Below are positions 49,501 to 55,979 of a stretch of DNA of 64,000 nucleotides, in pieces. Each line of letters starts with the position of its first letter. Within the stretch, counting starts at the first letter, position 1. The DNA lies in NCBI RefSeq assembly GCF_029227915.1, contig NC_079885.1, positions 11,915,001-11,979,000 on the forward strand, in the 5' to 3' direction. A program made the translations under genes and the position numbers. Origin of the DNA: Hydractinia symbiolongicarpus. Taxonomy: Eukaryota > Cnidaria > Hydrozoa > Anthoathecata > Hydractiniidae. Below the pieces are notes generated by a model that saw only the letters and a list, made by a program, of their open reading frames with translations, was not told the origin of the DNA and searched no databases.

Positions 49501-51463
49501 TTGACTCTTTATCATGACTAGGTAATTTTTAATCACCTTATCAGAACTGTAGAAGTATAATTTCAATTATATAGCTCAATTTTGGAGTTTTCTAAATTAA
49601 TGAAATGTTAATAAGAATGTTTTTGAGTATTAAAAAGGATTTTCTTTCAATATATCTTTGAAAAAAGCACTTGAAAGCAAAATAAATTAAAAATATTACG
49701 TATAGGGCAATTTCGGTTCAATGCATAATGCACTTTAATGGACTGTGATAGCGAATTCTTGTAAGTAATGTAATTCCCTGTCAATGACAAAACAATAATG
49801 TAGGCTGTGGCATATTTGCACTCACATTTTTATATTATATCTTGGAGACAGTGTCTGTAAAACACATTACAATGTGTTCTAAAGCAATGCAAAAACACTT
49901 TTTAAAGAGTCTATAAAATAAGTTTGTACTTCCCTCAGGGAAAAGAGCACAGCATATATTCTAGGCAGAGAGCCATGTTTGCGTGAACCTCCACTGCAGT
50001 TGCAAGCTACCTTACTTTAAAACAAAGAGATAAATTGGAACTAGCAAATTGATAAAATCTACCCAAGTTTGCACTATGAAATTATTCATTATAATCATAG
50101 TCCCAAGGATATGCACTTAGAAAGAATGACAGCTGTAATAATCACACTAGTCTTTAGCCTGTAAAAAAATCCACAGGTTCGCCCGTCCTTTTTATACCGC
50201 ATTGCGTGCTTCTCGCTACTTGCACAGCTTAGCTACCATTTTGCGTGACAGACGGACAGACGTATACGGGTATTATAATATATATTATATATTGTAAAGA
50301 ATGACAGCTTTAATTAACACATTATTGTGTCCAATAGATTTTCAATTTTAGCAGAAGCGCTATCGGCCTTAACATCTGCATTGCAGGCAAAAATATGCGT
50401 AAACTTGCAGAAAAAAGGTCTTTTTAAGCCCATTTCTTTCTACAGAAACATTGTCTTTAAACTATTATTAAGTGTAGATAGATATCTTCTGATTGACATA
50501 TATTCATATAAAGTCATAATAATACCTTCATGTGAAGAACCAGACTGAAAAGGACCTTACTTCATTGGCACCGTAGATTAGTGATTATAGCTCTCATACT
50601 CTGTGCGGGAGACCAGGGTTCGATTCCTCTTGACAGGGATTCAACATGGGAGAGTGAATGTTACCATAGCTCCAGTTAACCCCAGCCATGTGAGAGAAAA
50701 TAGGGAGATGGCACATTATGTGGGCCGTTGGATGTTGCCGGGAGTTGTCTAGTAGAGAGCCAAGCCCTAATTGGGTCTGGCTCTGCATTGGGTAGCTCAA
50801 AAAGAGCATTAAATACTCTATGACACTCCATCTAAGCCATGGCCCCTCCTGGAAATAATAGACAGGGTATATCCCTCAATATTTGTGAGGCTAGCCATGT
50901 AAAATATGCACATCTATCTAGCTATCTATCTATCTTTTTTTTCTCTGTCACGCAATTGTCAAAGCCAAAAAGGCCTACCGCAAAAAATGTAAACATTCAA
51001 AAAGGTCTATTACCATAAAAAATAGCTTCTTTGACTGTTAAACAGCGTTTTGCATGGTACACAAGTTTGGCTACTTTTAGAATTATATATTACTTTTAGA
51101 ATGTTTGGCAAATGTGATTGAATGCCCCATAAAGTATGATATAAGAGAGATATAAGAGATATAAGAGATATATAAGAGGCAAACAAGTCTAAATATTTTG
51201 GCCCTCTTTGTTATTTATTGTGATCTTCGTGCCCAGCTTAGCTAAGATGAATAAAAAAATCAGTGATAATGAGTTTTCATATTTTCTGTGCAAATTCATT
51301 TTAATAATGGTAGATCCGTATCCAAATATACCTCTTTTTTATGTTTTTCCCATCTTCCACAAGGACTAGTTTCCACAACTTCATCGTCATCTGACTCGGT
51401 GTCAGGTTCTTCAGTTTGATTTACATCTGCAACTTGCTGTCCGCCAGCTGCTTGATTCGCCAT
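10491..51463 (-). CDS. NRBP1: Nuclear receptor-binding protein (NRBP1/Madm family) pseudokinase
   Basis: Complete coding model read exon by exon on the - strand (51463 down to 10491): 18 constitutive exons, about 518 residues (human NRBP1 is about 535), plus candidate cassette exon 9. All junctions have GT/AG ends and matching phases. The family is recognised from CGRWEKHKKE (human ESPCGRWQKRRE), RNVPGID, AMDTEEGVEVVWNEV, HPNIVKFHKYW and the C-terminal LLRLEDKMNRQLSC block. The kinase fold lacks catalytic residues: Asn71 replaces the beta-3 Lys, HGN (174-176) replaces HRD, and TVAPD (194-198) replaces DFG; APEY (218-221) is kept. Known for the family: a scaffold that binds TSC22D proteins through the C-terminal domain, works in growth control, osmotic/WNK signalling and ER-Golgi traffic, and acts as a ubiquitin-ligase adaptor. 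Start: ATG 51463 has a good context (aaaATGG); an in-frame ATG at 51508 would add 15 residues. Introns hold LINE copies, a SINE and satellites. Confidence 0.93.
10659..10832 (-). CDS. NRBP1: NRBP exon 18 (C-terminal domain)
   Basis: 58 residues, phase 0/0, with SLSLLLRLEDKMNRQLSC and the following MELVSYGLISE. This is the C-terminal module resembling the conserved C-terminal domain of SPAK/OSR1 kinases, the part of NRBP that binds TSC22D proteins. Donor gtaaga. Confidence 0.93.
11052..11202 (-). CDS. NRBP1: NRBP exon 17
   Basis: 151 bases, phase 2 in and phase 0 out. Begins TGLYPLTG (human NGIYPLTAFG), then a Ser/Pro/Glu-rich linker ending EEEEQKEVRL. Acceptor tatttttag, donor gtacgt. Any alternative first exon in intron 16 must end in phase 2 to join here. 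Confidence 0.88.
11805..11924 (-). CDS. Candidate alternative first exon or short ORF in NRBP intron 16
   Basis: ATG at 11924 in a good context (gaagATGG) opens a 46-residue frame (stop at 11784-11786) that starts MAPHDRLSRLFFENEEEG. A TATA-like run (tatatatataa) lies some 45-55 bases upstream of the ATG. A usable donor (gtaaaa after TAC) is in phase 0, which would join exon 18 and skip exon 17; a weaker phase-2 donor (gtttat) would join exon 17. It could equally be a free short ORF. No homologue recognised. Confidence 0.3.
17704..17822 (-). CDS. Weak candidate alternative first exon in intron 16
   Basis: ATG at 17822 opens 39 codons plus two bases up to a gttagt donor, phase 2 and so compatible with exon 17. 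A perfect TGACGTCA palindrome lies about 75 bases upstream of the ATG. The intron is long, so some such frames are expected by chance. Confidence 0.2.
18300..18450. repeat. Imperfect AAC/GAC simple repeat
   Basis: A degenerate trinucleotide and hexanucleotide array (aacaacgac, aacggcaac types) including a direct doubling of gaacgatggcaac. The open - strand frame across it is an artefact of the repeat. Confidence 0.7.
20066..20081. promoter_or_regulatory. CRE-type palindrome
   Basis: CTTGTGACGTCACAAG is a perfect 16-base palindrome centred on the consensus CREB/ATF site TGACGTCA, inside NRBP intron 16, about 690 bases downstream (in - strand sense) of the candidate first exon at 20835. Binding is inferred from the motif only. 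Confidence 0.4.
20768..20835 (-). CDS. NRBP1: Candidate alternative first exon giving a kinase-less NRBP
   Basis: ATG at 20835 (aagaATGA) starts a 22-codon frame plus two bases (phase 2), ending at AG/gtttgt. Phase 2 is what exon 17 needs. The peptide contains EALELVKKDLGLLR, which resembles the exon 16 segment QLELEKFLEEIK that it would replace before TGLYPLTG. Such a transcript would encode only the linker and TSC22D-binding C-terminal domain, without the pseudokinase. Upstream on the - strand are a CACGTG E-box and a TGACGTCT motif. No transcript evidence. Confidence 0.35.
23888..23935. repeat. (AAC)n simple repeat
   Basis: Short AAC/AAT trinucleotide tract just inside intron 16, next to exon 16. 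Length polymorphism is likely. Confidence 0.7.
23955..24008 (-). CDS. NRBP1: NRBP exon 16
   Basis: 54 bases, phase 2/2. Encodes SKVQPQLELEKFLEEI, matching human PALELDKFLEDV. Donor gtatgt opens the 12.7-kb intron 16. Confidence 0.88.
25078..25138. repeat. (AAC)n simple repeat
   Basis: AAC/AAT tract ending about 18 bases from the donor of NRBP exon 15. On the transcribed strand it reads as GTT repeats directly after the donor. Confidence 0.7.
25156..25246 (-). CDS. NRBP1: NRBP exon 15
   Basis: 91 bases, phase 1 in and phase 2 out. Contains RVMAEI, matching human AVLAEI. Acceptor tatttttag, donor gtaagt. Confidence 0.85.
25558..25594. repeat. Perfect inverted repeat (15-bp stem, 7-base loop)
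   Basis: atggtggagatagtt and its exact complement aactatctccaccat are separated by gcttccg, in NRBP intron 14. The flanking cgaactatct repeats part of the stem, so the site may be the core of a degraded palindromic element. Confidence 0.6.
25643..25705 (-). CDS. NRBP1: NRBP exon 14
   Basis: 63 bases, phase 1/1, in a weakly conserved linker (QDYKFWVLKMMASEYIGLLK). The acceptor (ttgattag) has a poor pyrimidine tract, but it is the only in-frame choice between two well-supported exons. Donor gtaaga. Confidence 0.7.
27666..27726 (-). CDS. NRBP1: NRBP exon 13
   Basis: 61 bases, phase 0 in and phase 1 out. Encodes VYTLKVLAGHALV then an acidic linker; matches human VPSLKLLAAHCIV. Donor gtatgt. Confidence 0.88.
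28089..28172 (-). CDS. NRBP1: NRBP exon 12
   Basis: 28 residues, phase 0/0. It contains FICKCLEKNPLYRPSVRELL, the alpha-H/alpha-I end of the kinase fold with the conserved RP-RELL pattern. Donor gtaagt. Confidence 0.93.
28991..29100. repeat. Tandem duplication, 55 bp x 2
   Basis: Two copies starting tcacttcaacttgat, differing at a few bases, in NRBP intron 11. Confidence 0.75.
30576..30668 (-). CDS. NRBP1: NRBP exon 11
   Basis: 31 residues, phase 0/0, the alpha-F/alpha-G segment equivalent to human MAVLEIQGNGE and the following EAISSAIQLLEDP. Donor gtaaat. Confidence 0.9.
30749..31037 (-). mobile_element. 3' end fragment of the PHD-finger LINE family
   Basis: The reverse complement matches the last 290 bases of the full copy at 39.1-42.6 kb, including the end of the coding region and the terminal aatgatgatgatgat tail. 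Many substitutions and an earlier tail mark it as an older, 5'-truncated insertion in NRBP intron 10, in the same sense as the gene. Confidence 0.8.
31241..31305 (-). CDS. NRBP1: NRBP exon 10
   Basis: 65 bases, phase 1 in and phase 0 out. It encodes VNGRPVNCAADIYSFGIVALE, the alpha-F helix with the conserved D-I-Y-S-F-G. Donor gtatgt. Confidence 0.92.
32303..32443. repeat. Minisatellite, 35 bp x 4
   Basis: Units begin at 32305, 32340, 32375 and 32410 with the core atggctgacaaccattg and end in cagaatatttt. The array lies in the intron between exon 10 and candidate cassette exon 9, about 140 bases from the cassette's donor. Confidence 0.85.
32583..32681 (-). CDS. NRBP1: Candidate NRBP cassette exon 9
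   Basis: 99 bases, phase 1/1, no stop. Acceptor is pyrimidine-rich (ttctttctattcag) and donor is gtaaat. It would add 33 residues between APEY and the VNGRPVN segment. A second in-phase donor inside (GTAACT, exon 32634-32681) would add only 16 residues, DGESLFSALSSEDYGQ. Vertebrate NRBP1 has no insertion here. Exon 8 also joins exon 10 directly in phase, so this exon can be included or skipped without a frameshift. Confidence 0.5.
32942..33022 (-). CDS. NRBP1: NRBP exon 8 (DFG-equivalent to APE)
   Basis: 81 bases, phase 1/1. It runs from VAPD at the DFG position to APEY and ends inside the following Gly codon. Donor gtaaga. Confidence 0.92.
33511..33605 (-). CDS. NRBP1: NRBP exon 7 (catalytic-loop region)
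   Basis: 95 bases, phase 2 in and phase 1 out. It encodes YLHGCDPPIVHGN then LNCDTIFIQHNGLMKIGT. HGN replaces HRD, so the catalytic Asp is missing, as in all NRBPs. Confidence 0.93.
33606..36205 (-). other. NRBP1: NRBP intron 6
   Basis: No exon or gene found. Sequences of the type tgccgacgt / acgtcagc cluster at about 33.88-33.93, 34.86-34.96 and 35.6 kb, possibly the ends and core of a degraded inverted-repeat transposon. Confidence 0.4.
36206..36246 (-). CDS. NRBP1: NRBP exon 6
   Basis: 41 bases encoding GWKRWCKQILSAL plus two bases of a split Ser codon (phase 2). Donor gtaagg. Matches human AWKRWCTQILSAL. Confidence 0.9.
36630..36719 (-). CDS. NRBP1: NRBP exon 5
   Basis: 30 residues, phase 0/0. 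It contains the hinge and alpha-D block IFIGEYMTSGSLRQFLKKT, very close to vertebrate NRBP1. Confidence 0.93.
36979..37038 (-). CDS. NRBP1: NRBP exon 4
   Basis: 20 residues, HPNIVKFHKYW then VDLKGEHPR, phase 0/0. Donor gtaagt, acceptor cattttag. N-lobe beta-4 region. Confidence 0.93.
37230..37263. repeat. Perfect inverted repeat (13-bp stem, 8-base loop)
   Basis: agtccagtatttg and caaatactggact flank catacata, in NRBP intron 3. Confidence 0.6.
37728..37785. repeat. Tandem duplication, 29 bp x 2
   Basis: Two near-identical units beginning caagtttgtgtgctcactt in NRBP intron 3. Confidence 0.7.
38155..39138. repeat. AT-palindrome array (cgtatttttaaaaatacg type)
   Basis: Many short self-complementary blocks of the form tacgaaattcgta and gtatttttaaaaatac follow one another and resume right after the LINE at 42553-42640. 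Each block can form a hairpin. Confidence 0.6.
39139..42552 (+). mobile_element. PHD-finger LINE, copy 1 (nearly intact)
   Basis: A non-LTR retrotransposon flanked by a 22-base exact direct repeat (39117-39138 and 42553-42574), its likely target duplication. It ends in a short atgatgatga tail instead of poly(A), as RTE-type LINEs do. Relative to copy 2 it lacks about 175 bases at the 5' end. It lies in NRBP intron 3, antisense to the gene. The high similarity to copy 2 implies recent activity of the family. The clade (RTE-like or other) cannot be fixed by eye. Confidence 0.9.
39344..42535 (+). pseudogene. LINE polyprotein: APE endonuclease, reverse transcriptase, PHD-like finger
   Basis: One frame of about 1,063 codons broken only by TGA at 40268-40270; copy 2 has CGA there. 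Domains in order: apurinic-type endonuclease (MASVNVGTLRG; catalytic Glu in CVQEVRW; GGDFNGHVG; SQHRL), reverse transcriptase (GFVPGRGT, AFVDLEKAFD, GVHQGSVLSPLLF, catalytic LLYADDLVLIAES), then a zinc finger of PHD spacing (CGVC, CQTC, H-x2-C, CKRC at about 41735-41870), then the usual LINE C-terminal region (CYLGDML, LYGSETW, RLNWLGHLERM). A start at ATG 39344 fits; an ATG nearer the endonuclease (39500) is also possible. The single nonsense codon should separate endonuclease from reverse transcriptase. Confidence 0.9.
43300..43420. repeat. Local tandem doubling
   Basis: The segment aagtggtagaatacttagtg occurs twice, at about 43362 and 43388, just before the LINE 5' fragment. No gene is supported here. 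Confidence 0.5.
43442..43767 (+). mobile_element. LINE 5'-end-only insertion
   Basis: 326 bases matching the extreme 5' end of the PHD-finger LINE (compare 46012-46340), cut off inside the 5' region. It is flanked by a 19-base exact direct repeat gcacaactaattgggtctg at 43423-43441 and 43768-43786. LINE insertions normally lose the 5' end, not the 3' end, so this structure is odd. It lies in NRBP intron 3. Confidence 0.75.
43787..44047. other. NRBP intron 3, proximal part
   Basis: AT-rich; an open + strand frame here has no coding character. Nothing supported. Confidence 0.4.
44048..44089 (-). CDS. NRBP1: NRBP exon 3
   Basis: A 14-residue micro-exon (EVFKRIFENLTQLD), phase 0/0, with donor gtaagt and acceptor tttttcag. 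It corresponds to the alpha-C helix segment VRAVFDNLIQLE of the vertebrate protein. Confidence 0.9.
44636..44758 (-). CDS. NRBP1: NRBP exon 2
   Basis: 41 residues from acceptor tttttttcag to donor gtaggt, phase 0 at both ends. It carries the degenerate N-lobe start, with VVWNEV where active kinases have VAxK, so the ATP-anchoring Lys is Asn. Confidence 0.92.
45300..46011. other. NRBP intron 1 segment with Pro/Gln-type composition
   Basis: From about 45390 the + strand is rich in CAA, CCA and ACA codons. ATG 45391 gives about 40 codons (TKKTTQQPQPSHHQEPAQ type) and then stops. It looks like a decayed low-complexity coding or satellite-like sequence, not a gene. Confidence 0.3.
46012..48280 (+). 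mobile_element. PHD-finger LINE, copy 2 (internally deleted)
   Basis: Very similar to copy 1, but with a more complete 5' end (about 175 extra bases, shared with 43442-43621). About 1.3 kb covering the reverse transcriptase and zinc finger is missing: sequence equivalent to 40877 of copy 1 jumps to 42182 at about 47908. A 14-base deletion near 47728 shifts the frame. It sits in NRBP intron 1. Confidence 0.9.
46537..48205 (+). pseudogene. LINE copy 2 polyprotein remnant
   Basis: The endonuclease is intact in length (46537 to about 47250), but its catalytic Glu is Lys (CVQKIRW against CVQEVRW in copy 1). The frame continues to a stop at 47736 created by a small deletion; the reverse transcriptase is deleted; a C-terminal piece is readable at 47915-48205. 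Not autonomous. Confidence 0.88.
48281..50560. other. NRBP intron 1, central part
   Basis: About 2.3 kb of AT-rich sequence without a recognisable gene or element. Confidence 0.45.
50563..50940 (+). repeat. tRNA-derived SINE
   Basis: A tRNA-like head with box B GGTTCGATTCC at 50617-50627, preceded at the right distance by a box A-like gtagattagtg. A body of about 270 bases follows, ending in a (ctat)n tail at about 50915-50937. Different family from the repeat at 345. Located in NRBP intron 1. Confidence 0.7.
51332..51463 (-). CDS. NRBP1: NRBP exon 1
   Basis: 44 residues: an acidic, disordered N terminus ending in SPCGRWEKHKKE, the family hallmark. Donor gtatat follows GAG (phase 0). The next exon begins with the matching SQRNVPGID. 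Confidence 0.88.
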
Positions 51464-51540
51464 TTTGTTTTTGACGGACGGAGGATGGCCGGGCCTACAC
51501 TCTGTCATGGCTCTGTCGAGCAAATTTTTTTTTCGGGCGC

Positions 51541-51551
51541 AATTTTTTGCA
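51541..51551. repeat. Target-site duplication, left copy
   Basis: aattttttgca, repeated exactly at 52933-52943 on the other side of the retroelement. Confidence 0.6.
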
Positions 51552-52932
51552 GACAAATTAAAACATAGTAAAAGCGATGGTGACCAAATGGGTCAGGGAG
51601 ATCAATCTACTGTCAAACATAGCAGTAACGCAACCTCAAGCTGCATACATGTGCTTTGTAGATGGCTACAAGAACAAATTTACATACTTTCTAAGAACGA
51701 TCTTTGGCATAGAAGAGTTCTTGACACCTCTCGATGAAGTTATTCGACACAAGTTTATCCCTGCGGTAACTGGTGGTCACATCGTTAACGATAACGAAAG
51801 GAAACTTTTAGCACTCCCTCCGAGGCTTGGTGGATTGGGAATTGATGTGTTTTGTAAAAATGCAACGATCGAGTATGAGAACTCGAGAAACATGACAGCC
51901 TCGCTGATAAGTCAAATTCTCATGGTGAACAATGAAGAAGGTGACAAGTCCAAACAACAAATTCAATCAGAACGACGCAGACGCTATCAACAAGATCTTG
52001 AAGCACTGCGAGCTGAGATGACAGACGAGGAGAAACGAATCAATGAATCTAATATGCGAACGGGAGTCTCAAATTGGTTGACAACGCTTCCACTTACAGA
52101 GTGGGGGTACGATTTGATAAAAGAACAGTTCTGGGATGCAATCAAGATTCGATACAACTGGCAACTGGAACGATTGCCCTCCAACTGCATATGTGGTGTT
52201 CGGTTTGATTTAAGCCATGCATTATCATGTAAAAAGGGTGGACTAGTCACACTTCGACACAACGAGATTCGCAACATAACTGCAGACCTTCTCAAGGAAG
52301 TATGTAAAGATGTAAGAGTAGAGCCGAGTCTTCTTGAAATCAATGGCGAAAGGTTCCAACAACGCATGGCAAACGACGGAAATGAATCAAGACTGGATGT
52401 GAGTGCACTACGCTCAGAGGTACAGAGATATGGAAATAAGCAGAACCTTCCAGAAAAACGAAACGGAAAAGAAGAAGCAGTATAATGAGCGCGTACTTCA
52501 AGTGGAGAATGGTTCCTTTACACCTCTTGTATTCGCGACAAATGGTGCGATGGGCGATGAGTGCAAAGCCTTCTTTAAACGTTTAGTCGATATGATTGCT
52601 GAAAAACGATCCATTCCAGTATCTTTAGCAACGAATGTCATACGAACAAAGATATTTTTTTCGTTGCTACGGTCGATAATTCGATGTGTTCGGGGTTCTA
52701 GATCGACGCTATATAGGGATATTAATCTCAATGACTTTGCGTTGGCGAATATTACGATTGTAAATGTATTGTTAAATCAATATTAGTTATATGTCGTTTC
52801 GTATCGTAATTTCACCCTTTCAATGTTCAACGTGTTATCTTTCCACGTATAATGCCTTTAGTCATTTGTGTTTTATATTGTAAATTCTAGGTTGGTTTAT
52901 GTTAATAAATTTGACTTTGTTTAGAAAAAAAA
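51552..52932 (+). mobile_element. 5'-truncated LINE of the restriction-like-endonuclease type
   Basis: A coding remnant followed by a short 3' part and an A-run (52925-52934), bounded by an 11-base direct repeat. It retains the region after the reverse transcriptase: GGLGI, then a CxC-x7-H-x4-C knuckle (CICGVRFDLSHALSC) and an RHNEIR segment, which precede the PD-(D/E)XK nuclease in R2/R4/NeSL-type LINEs. It inserted head to head with NRBP: its left edge is only 88 bases from the NRBP ATG at 51463 and 43 bases from the upstream ATG at 51508. Confidence 0.65.
51577..52786 (+). pseudogene. Retrotransposon RT-distal region and broken nuclease
   Basis: Frame one runs to 52485 and ends soon after SRLDVSA. 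The protein then continues in another frame from about 52420 (ETEKKKQYNERVLQVENGSF, then a conserved C terminus up to 52786). The segment that normally follows LDVSA, with the second catalytic Asp (FFDVRVF-like), is missing. A deletion plus frameshift has therefore removed the nuclease centre. The element assignment rests on remembered family patterns. Confidence 0.6.
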
Positions 52933-52943
52933 AATTTTTTGCA
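52933..52943. repeat. Target-site duplication, right copy
   Basis: Exact copy of 51541-51551. Beyond it the sequence becomes GC-richer (ctccggcggtccctgcgcc), unlike the element, and may be the former NRBP upstream region. Confidence 0.6.
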
Positions 52944-53994
52944 AAGATCTCCGGCGGTCCCTGCGCCTGTGTAAGTGGCCCCACCCGTTGAATTTTCTCG
53001 TGTTTTTTGTTACTGCTTGTCGTCATTGAGTCTTGACTTTTTTAGAAGTTTTCGTGTACGTCAGTTATTATCTAGCTGTTAGGACTTAGCAAACTACGTC
53101 AACAGCTGCCTCAAGCACCTTGTTTCCAACGTCTGCCGTCTCTTTTTTGATTTCCGACCTGGACGAGCATAGAGTGAAAGGCGCTGGGCACGAGGTGGTA
53201 TCATTCAGGATATTTAACACTGCTGAAATAGCGATAAAATCATTTGAAGACACCGAACGCGAACCACTTGGATTAATAATTATGAGATTGGTATACACCT
53301 TTGCTTGTCCTCACTCCTTACCTTTCCTTGGTGACACGACAAACATATGGGTGTATTTTCCATAGCATGTCAGCGGTTATATTTCCTTTACACTCAGTCC
53401 AATGTTTAATTACTTTTCACAACCTTTAAAATCATAACGCATATATTCAAAATCATGATCGAAAAATAAGAGTATTTACAAAATGCAGGCTCTCTCTAAC
53501 TCTACTTCTTTATTACTCGAACCTCTCCATAACTTGTTGTTCTTCCGACACAGTGAAAATTTCGAACCTCCGTAACTCAAACACTTCATTAATTCAAACA
53601 TTGGAGAAAACTTTCGGACAATTATTTAACTCTACTCGCAACCTCGTTCCCTCTAGAACATTTTGTTTTTTTTAATTGTTCTGTAATAAAAGGGTTCAAG
53701 GGCCAAAGGAGTTGTGGGTCTATATCCGCGTGAGTTTAAAAGCAGAATGCATTGTTTGTTCAAACCAGAGTAAAGTAATTTTCTTAGCAACAAAACATCT
53801 TATTTTCCAGAAACCTGAACTACCTGTCTTTCCAATGCATCCTCTGATTTTAAATCCTAAGACGTATCTTGCATTGTGGGCCTATATCCAGGGTGAACCA
53901 TCAATCGGAATTTTGCTATATCGTCGCGGTATTATTTGTAAACACTGCTTTGTTTTTTCATTTATGTCAGGCGTGTGGTAAGGGTCTTACATAA
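52944..53994. other. Intergenic, possible displaced NRBP promoter
   Basis: 52944-53000 is GC-richer and would have adjoined the NRBP 5' end before the insertion. Frames at 53120-53365 and 53676-53981 have no recognisable protein. The segment at 53515-53650 has repeated tcgaacctc/taactc motifs resembling degenerate transposon ends. Confidence 0.35.
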
Positions 53995-54611
53995 TAGGGA
54001 ACTTGCGCAAACTCAAATTTGACGGATGACGGTACCCTTAAAGATTGGGAATAGCGAATTGCTTTGGAAATAACCACCTTGCATAACTTCCCCGCGCCGT
54101 ATCCTTTTCTTGCCGACGTGAAAACCATACGTAGGCACGTAAGATACAGTGGTTGTGACCTATGACTATTTATACAATCATTTCTTCAGGCACAAGTGCT
54201 TAGGGTGAAAAAAATGTGCGGCAAATAAATGGTAAAGCAAAAATGAAACTGACAATCATAAAGAAAGTCAGAGAGAAAACTTTTTAAGCATAAGCAGGAT
54301 GAAAAGAATTGTTATAAACAAAGATATACTGCAAAAATTATACAAATCTCTACCGTCACCTGGCGAAAGTTCTAGAGACAACACAGGACAATGTTTTTTT
54401 AAAACAAATTCGACTCCAACAGATTTTATAGTACATGGGAGTGATGGCAAAAAAGCTGTGGAAGAGTGGGATAAATTATGTGCGAGGTAGCTAGCTATAG
54501 CATAGTTGAATAGTGAGCCTTTTTATTATAGTATGGACCGACGATCGGGACCGATTTCCGCGCCCCAGAGGCTCGTACGTTCGTAAAATAGGGGTTTGCG
54601 CAAGTTCCCTA
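53995..54611. mobile_element. Inverted-repeat DNA element (MITE-like)
   Basis: 617 bases with perfect 18-base terminal inverted repeats (tagggaacttgcgcaaac at 53995-54012; its complement at 54594-54611). The target duplication is ambiguous (TA if the repeat starts at GGGAAC). A 63-codon + strand frame inside (54299-54490, MKRIVINKDILQK start) is not recognised as a transposase, so the element is probably non-autonomous. Confidence 0.7.
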
Positions 54612-55383
54612 ATTCGAATCTTATTCGAACGACTCAATTGCGTTACACTCCGTTTTTTCGAACTCATCGCTACCTTTTAAAACACAATTATGGAGTTTGT
54701 AGCTGTTAATGCTGGAAACCTCGAGCACACAAGATAAAGTATGAGGCAGTCAAAAATCATGCTAAATGGCCATATCTGCAACCAAAACATTTTACCGACT
54801 TGAACGATTTTAAATCCCCTGTGCTTGTTTGAGTTATAGAGAGTACTGTTATAAAGGATATGGCAAGAAAGGCCTGGGAAGCAATGATCGATACTGAAAG
54901 ATACAAAACAAGTTGCAGTTAATTGGTGCAAAAATTGGTTTGCGCACTTAACATCTTTTTAAAAATAGCAACCGTCTGGATTATACGCAAGCTCCTGTAT
55001 CTATCAAAACAAAAACATGTAAACGTTGTTCCAGCAGACCTCATCAGGCATAACCTTAACCTGCTCCTTGGAACATGTTATTAATTTCTCTACAAGTATC
55101 ACTATGGTTTAGTAACTGGACCCTAAACTGACCCAGCCAGATTTTTTTACGGGTCTTCATATATCTCATAACAAAAAAAGTAACAAGACTATGACAATGA
55201 AATTGACATAAAAAACCTTTCCTTGGTATTTTTTTCACAAATGAAAGAAAACAAAACAAGCTGAAACTTTTCTCAGCAACGGTACAATGTTTTTAATAAG
55301 CAGCAATGTAGTTTCCATGGCTGTAATAGTTATAATGTGTTGGTACGACGACTCCGCAATAGCCATCCCGTTAAAATATCATA
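54612..55383. other. Intergenic, no gene recognised
   Basis: No supported frame. Sequence just after the inverted-repeat element has further ttcgaa-type motifs. Confidence 0.4.
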
Positions 55384-55420
55384 AGTATAAGATCCATTGG
55401 TACGAGGTTGGTCAAAGAAT

Positions 55421-55526
55421 ATGATCAACCTTGAACTCAGGACTCTTTGCCTCTTTTCAAATACCGGGTCGACACGTGACGTCCCGATATCAAAAAGAGA
55501 AAAAGCCCTGGGCCAAGGTTGATCAT
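55421..55526. repeat. Long imperfect palindrome centred on CACGTG (copy A)
   Basis: atgatcaaccttg at one end and caaggttgatcat at the other; the arms pair imperfectly over about 50 bases around a central cacgtg. The same element lies at the equivalent place in copy B (59297-59404). Probably a small palindromic transposon downstream of each P450. Confidence 0.65.
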
Positions 55527-55979
55527 AGTATGTCACCGTATATTTTGGACATTGTGGGTTTAATTACCTATTAATTATGCACATTTCAACCACGTACTCA
55601 TATTGGTCAGATATTTTTTCTTGGCGTTTTCGTTGCCAAAACGCATTACAAAAATAATGCAAGCTATTGGGGTAAAGTGCGTGCACACCTTTGTTGTGAA
55701 AGCACATCAGACGCACACCCCGGACTACGAACATATTTTGGTTGAGAATAAGAAGCCAATATAGCCATATTATGAATGAAGTTTTAACAGCTCAAAAAAT
55801 AAGTTTTACACAAACAACAATTAATAAAAAACAACTCCTTTTAAATACTAGGTTATATAAAGTTTTAATAACTTTAAATGTGTACGTTCGATTACATAAA
55901 TTTAAATTCTCGCGTTCCTGAAAAAATAAAGCTAGACGTTGGTTAATCCACCCAGGCTAAAAACACAACAGTCTGGACT

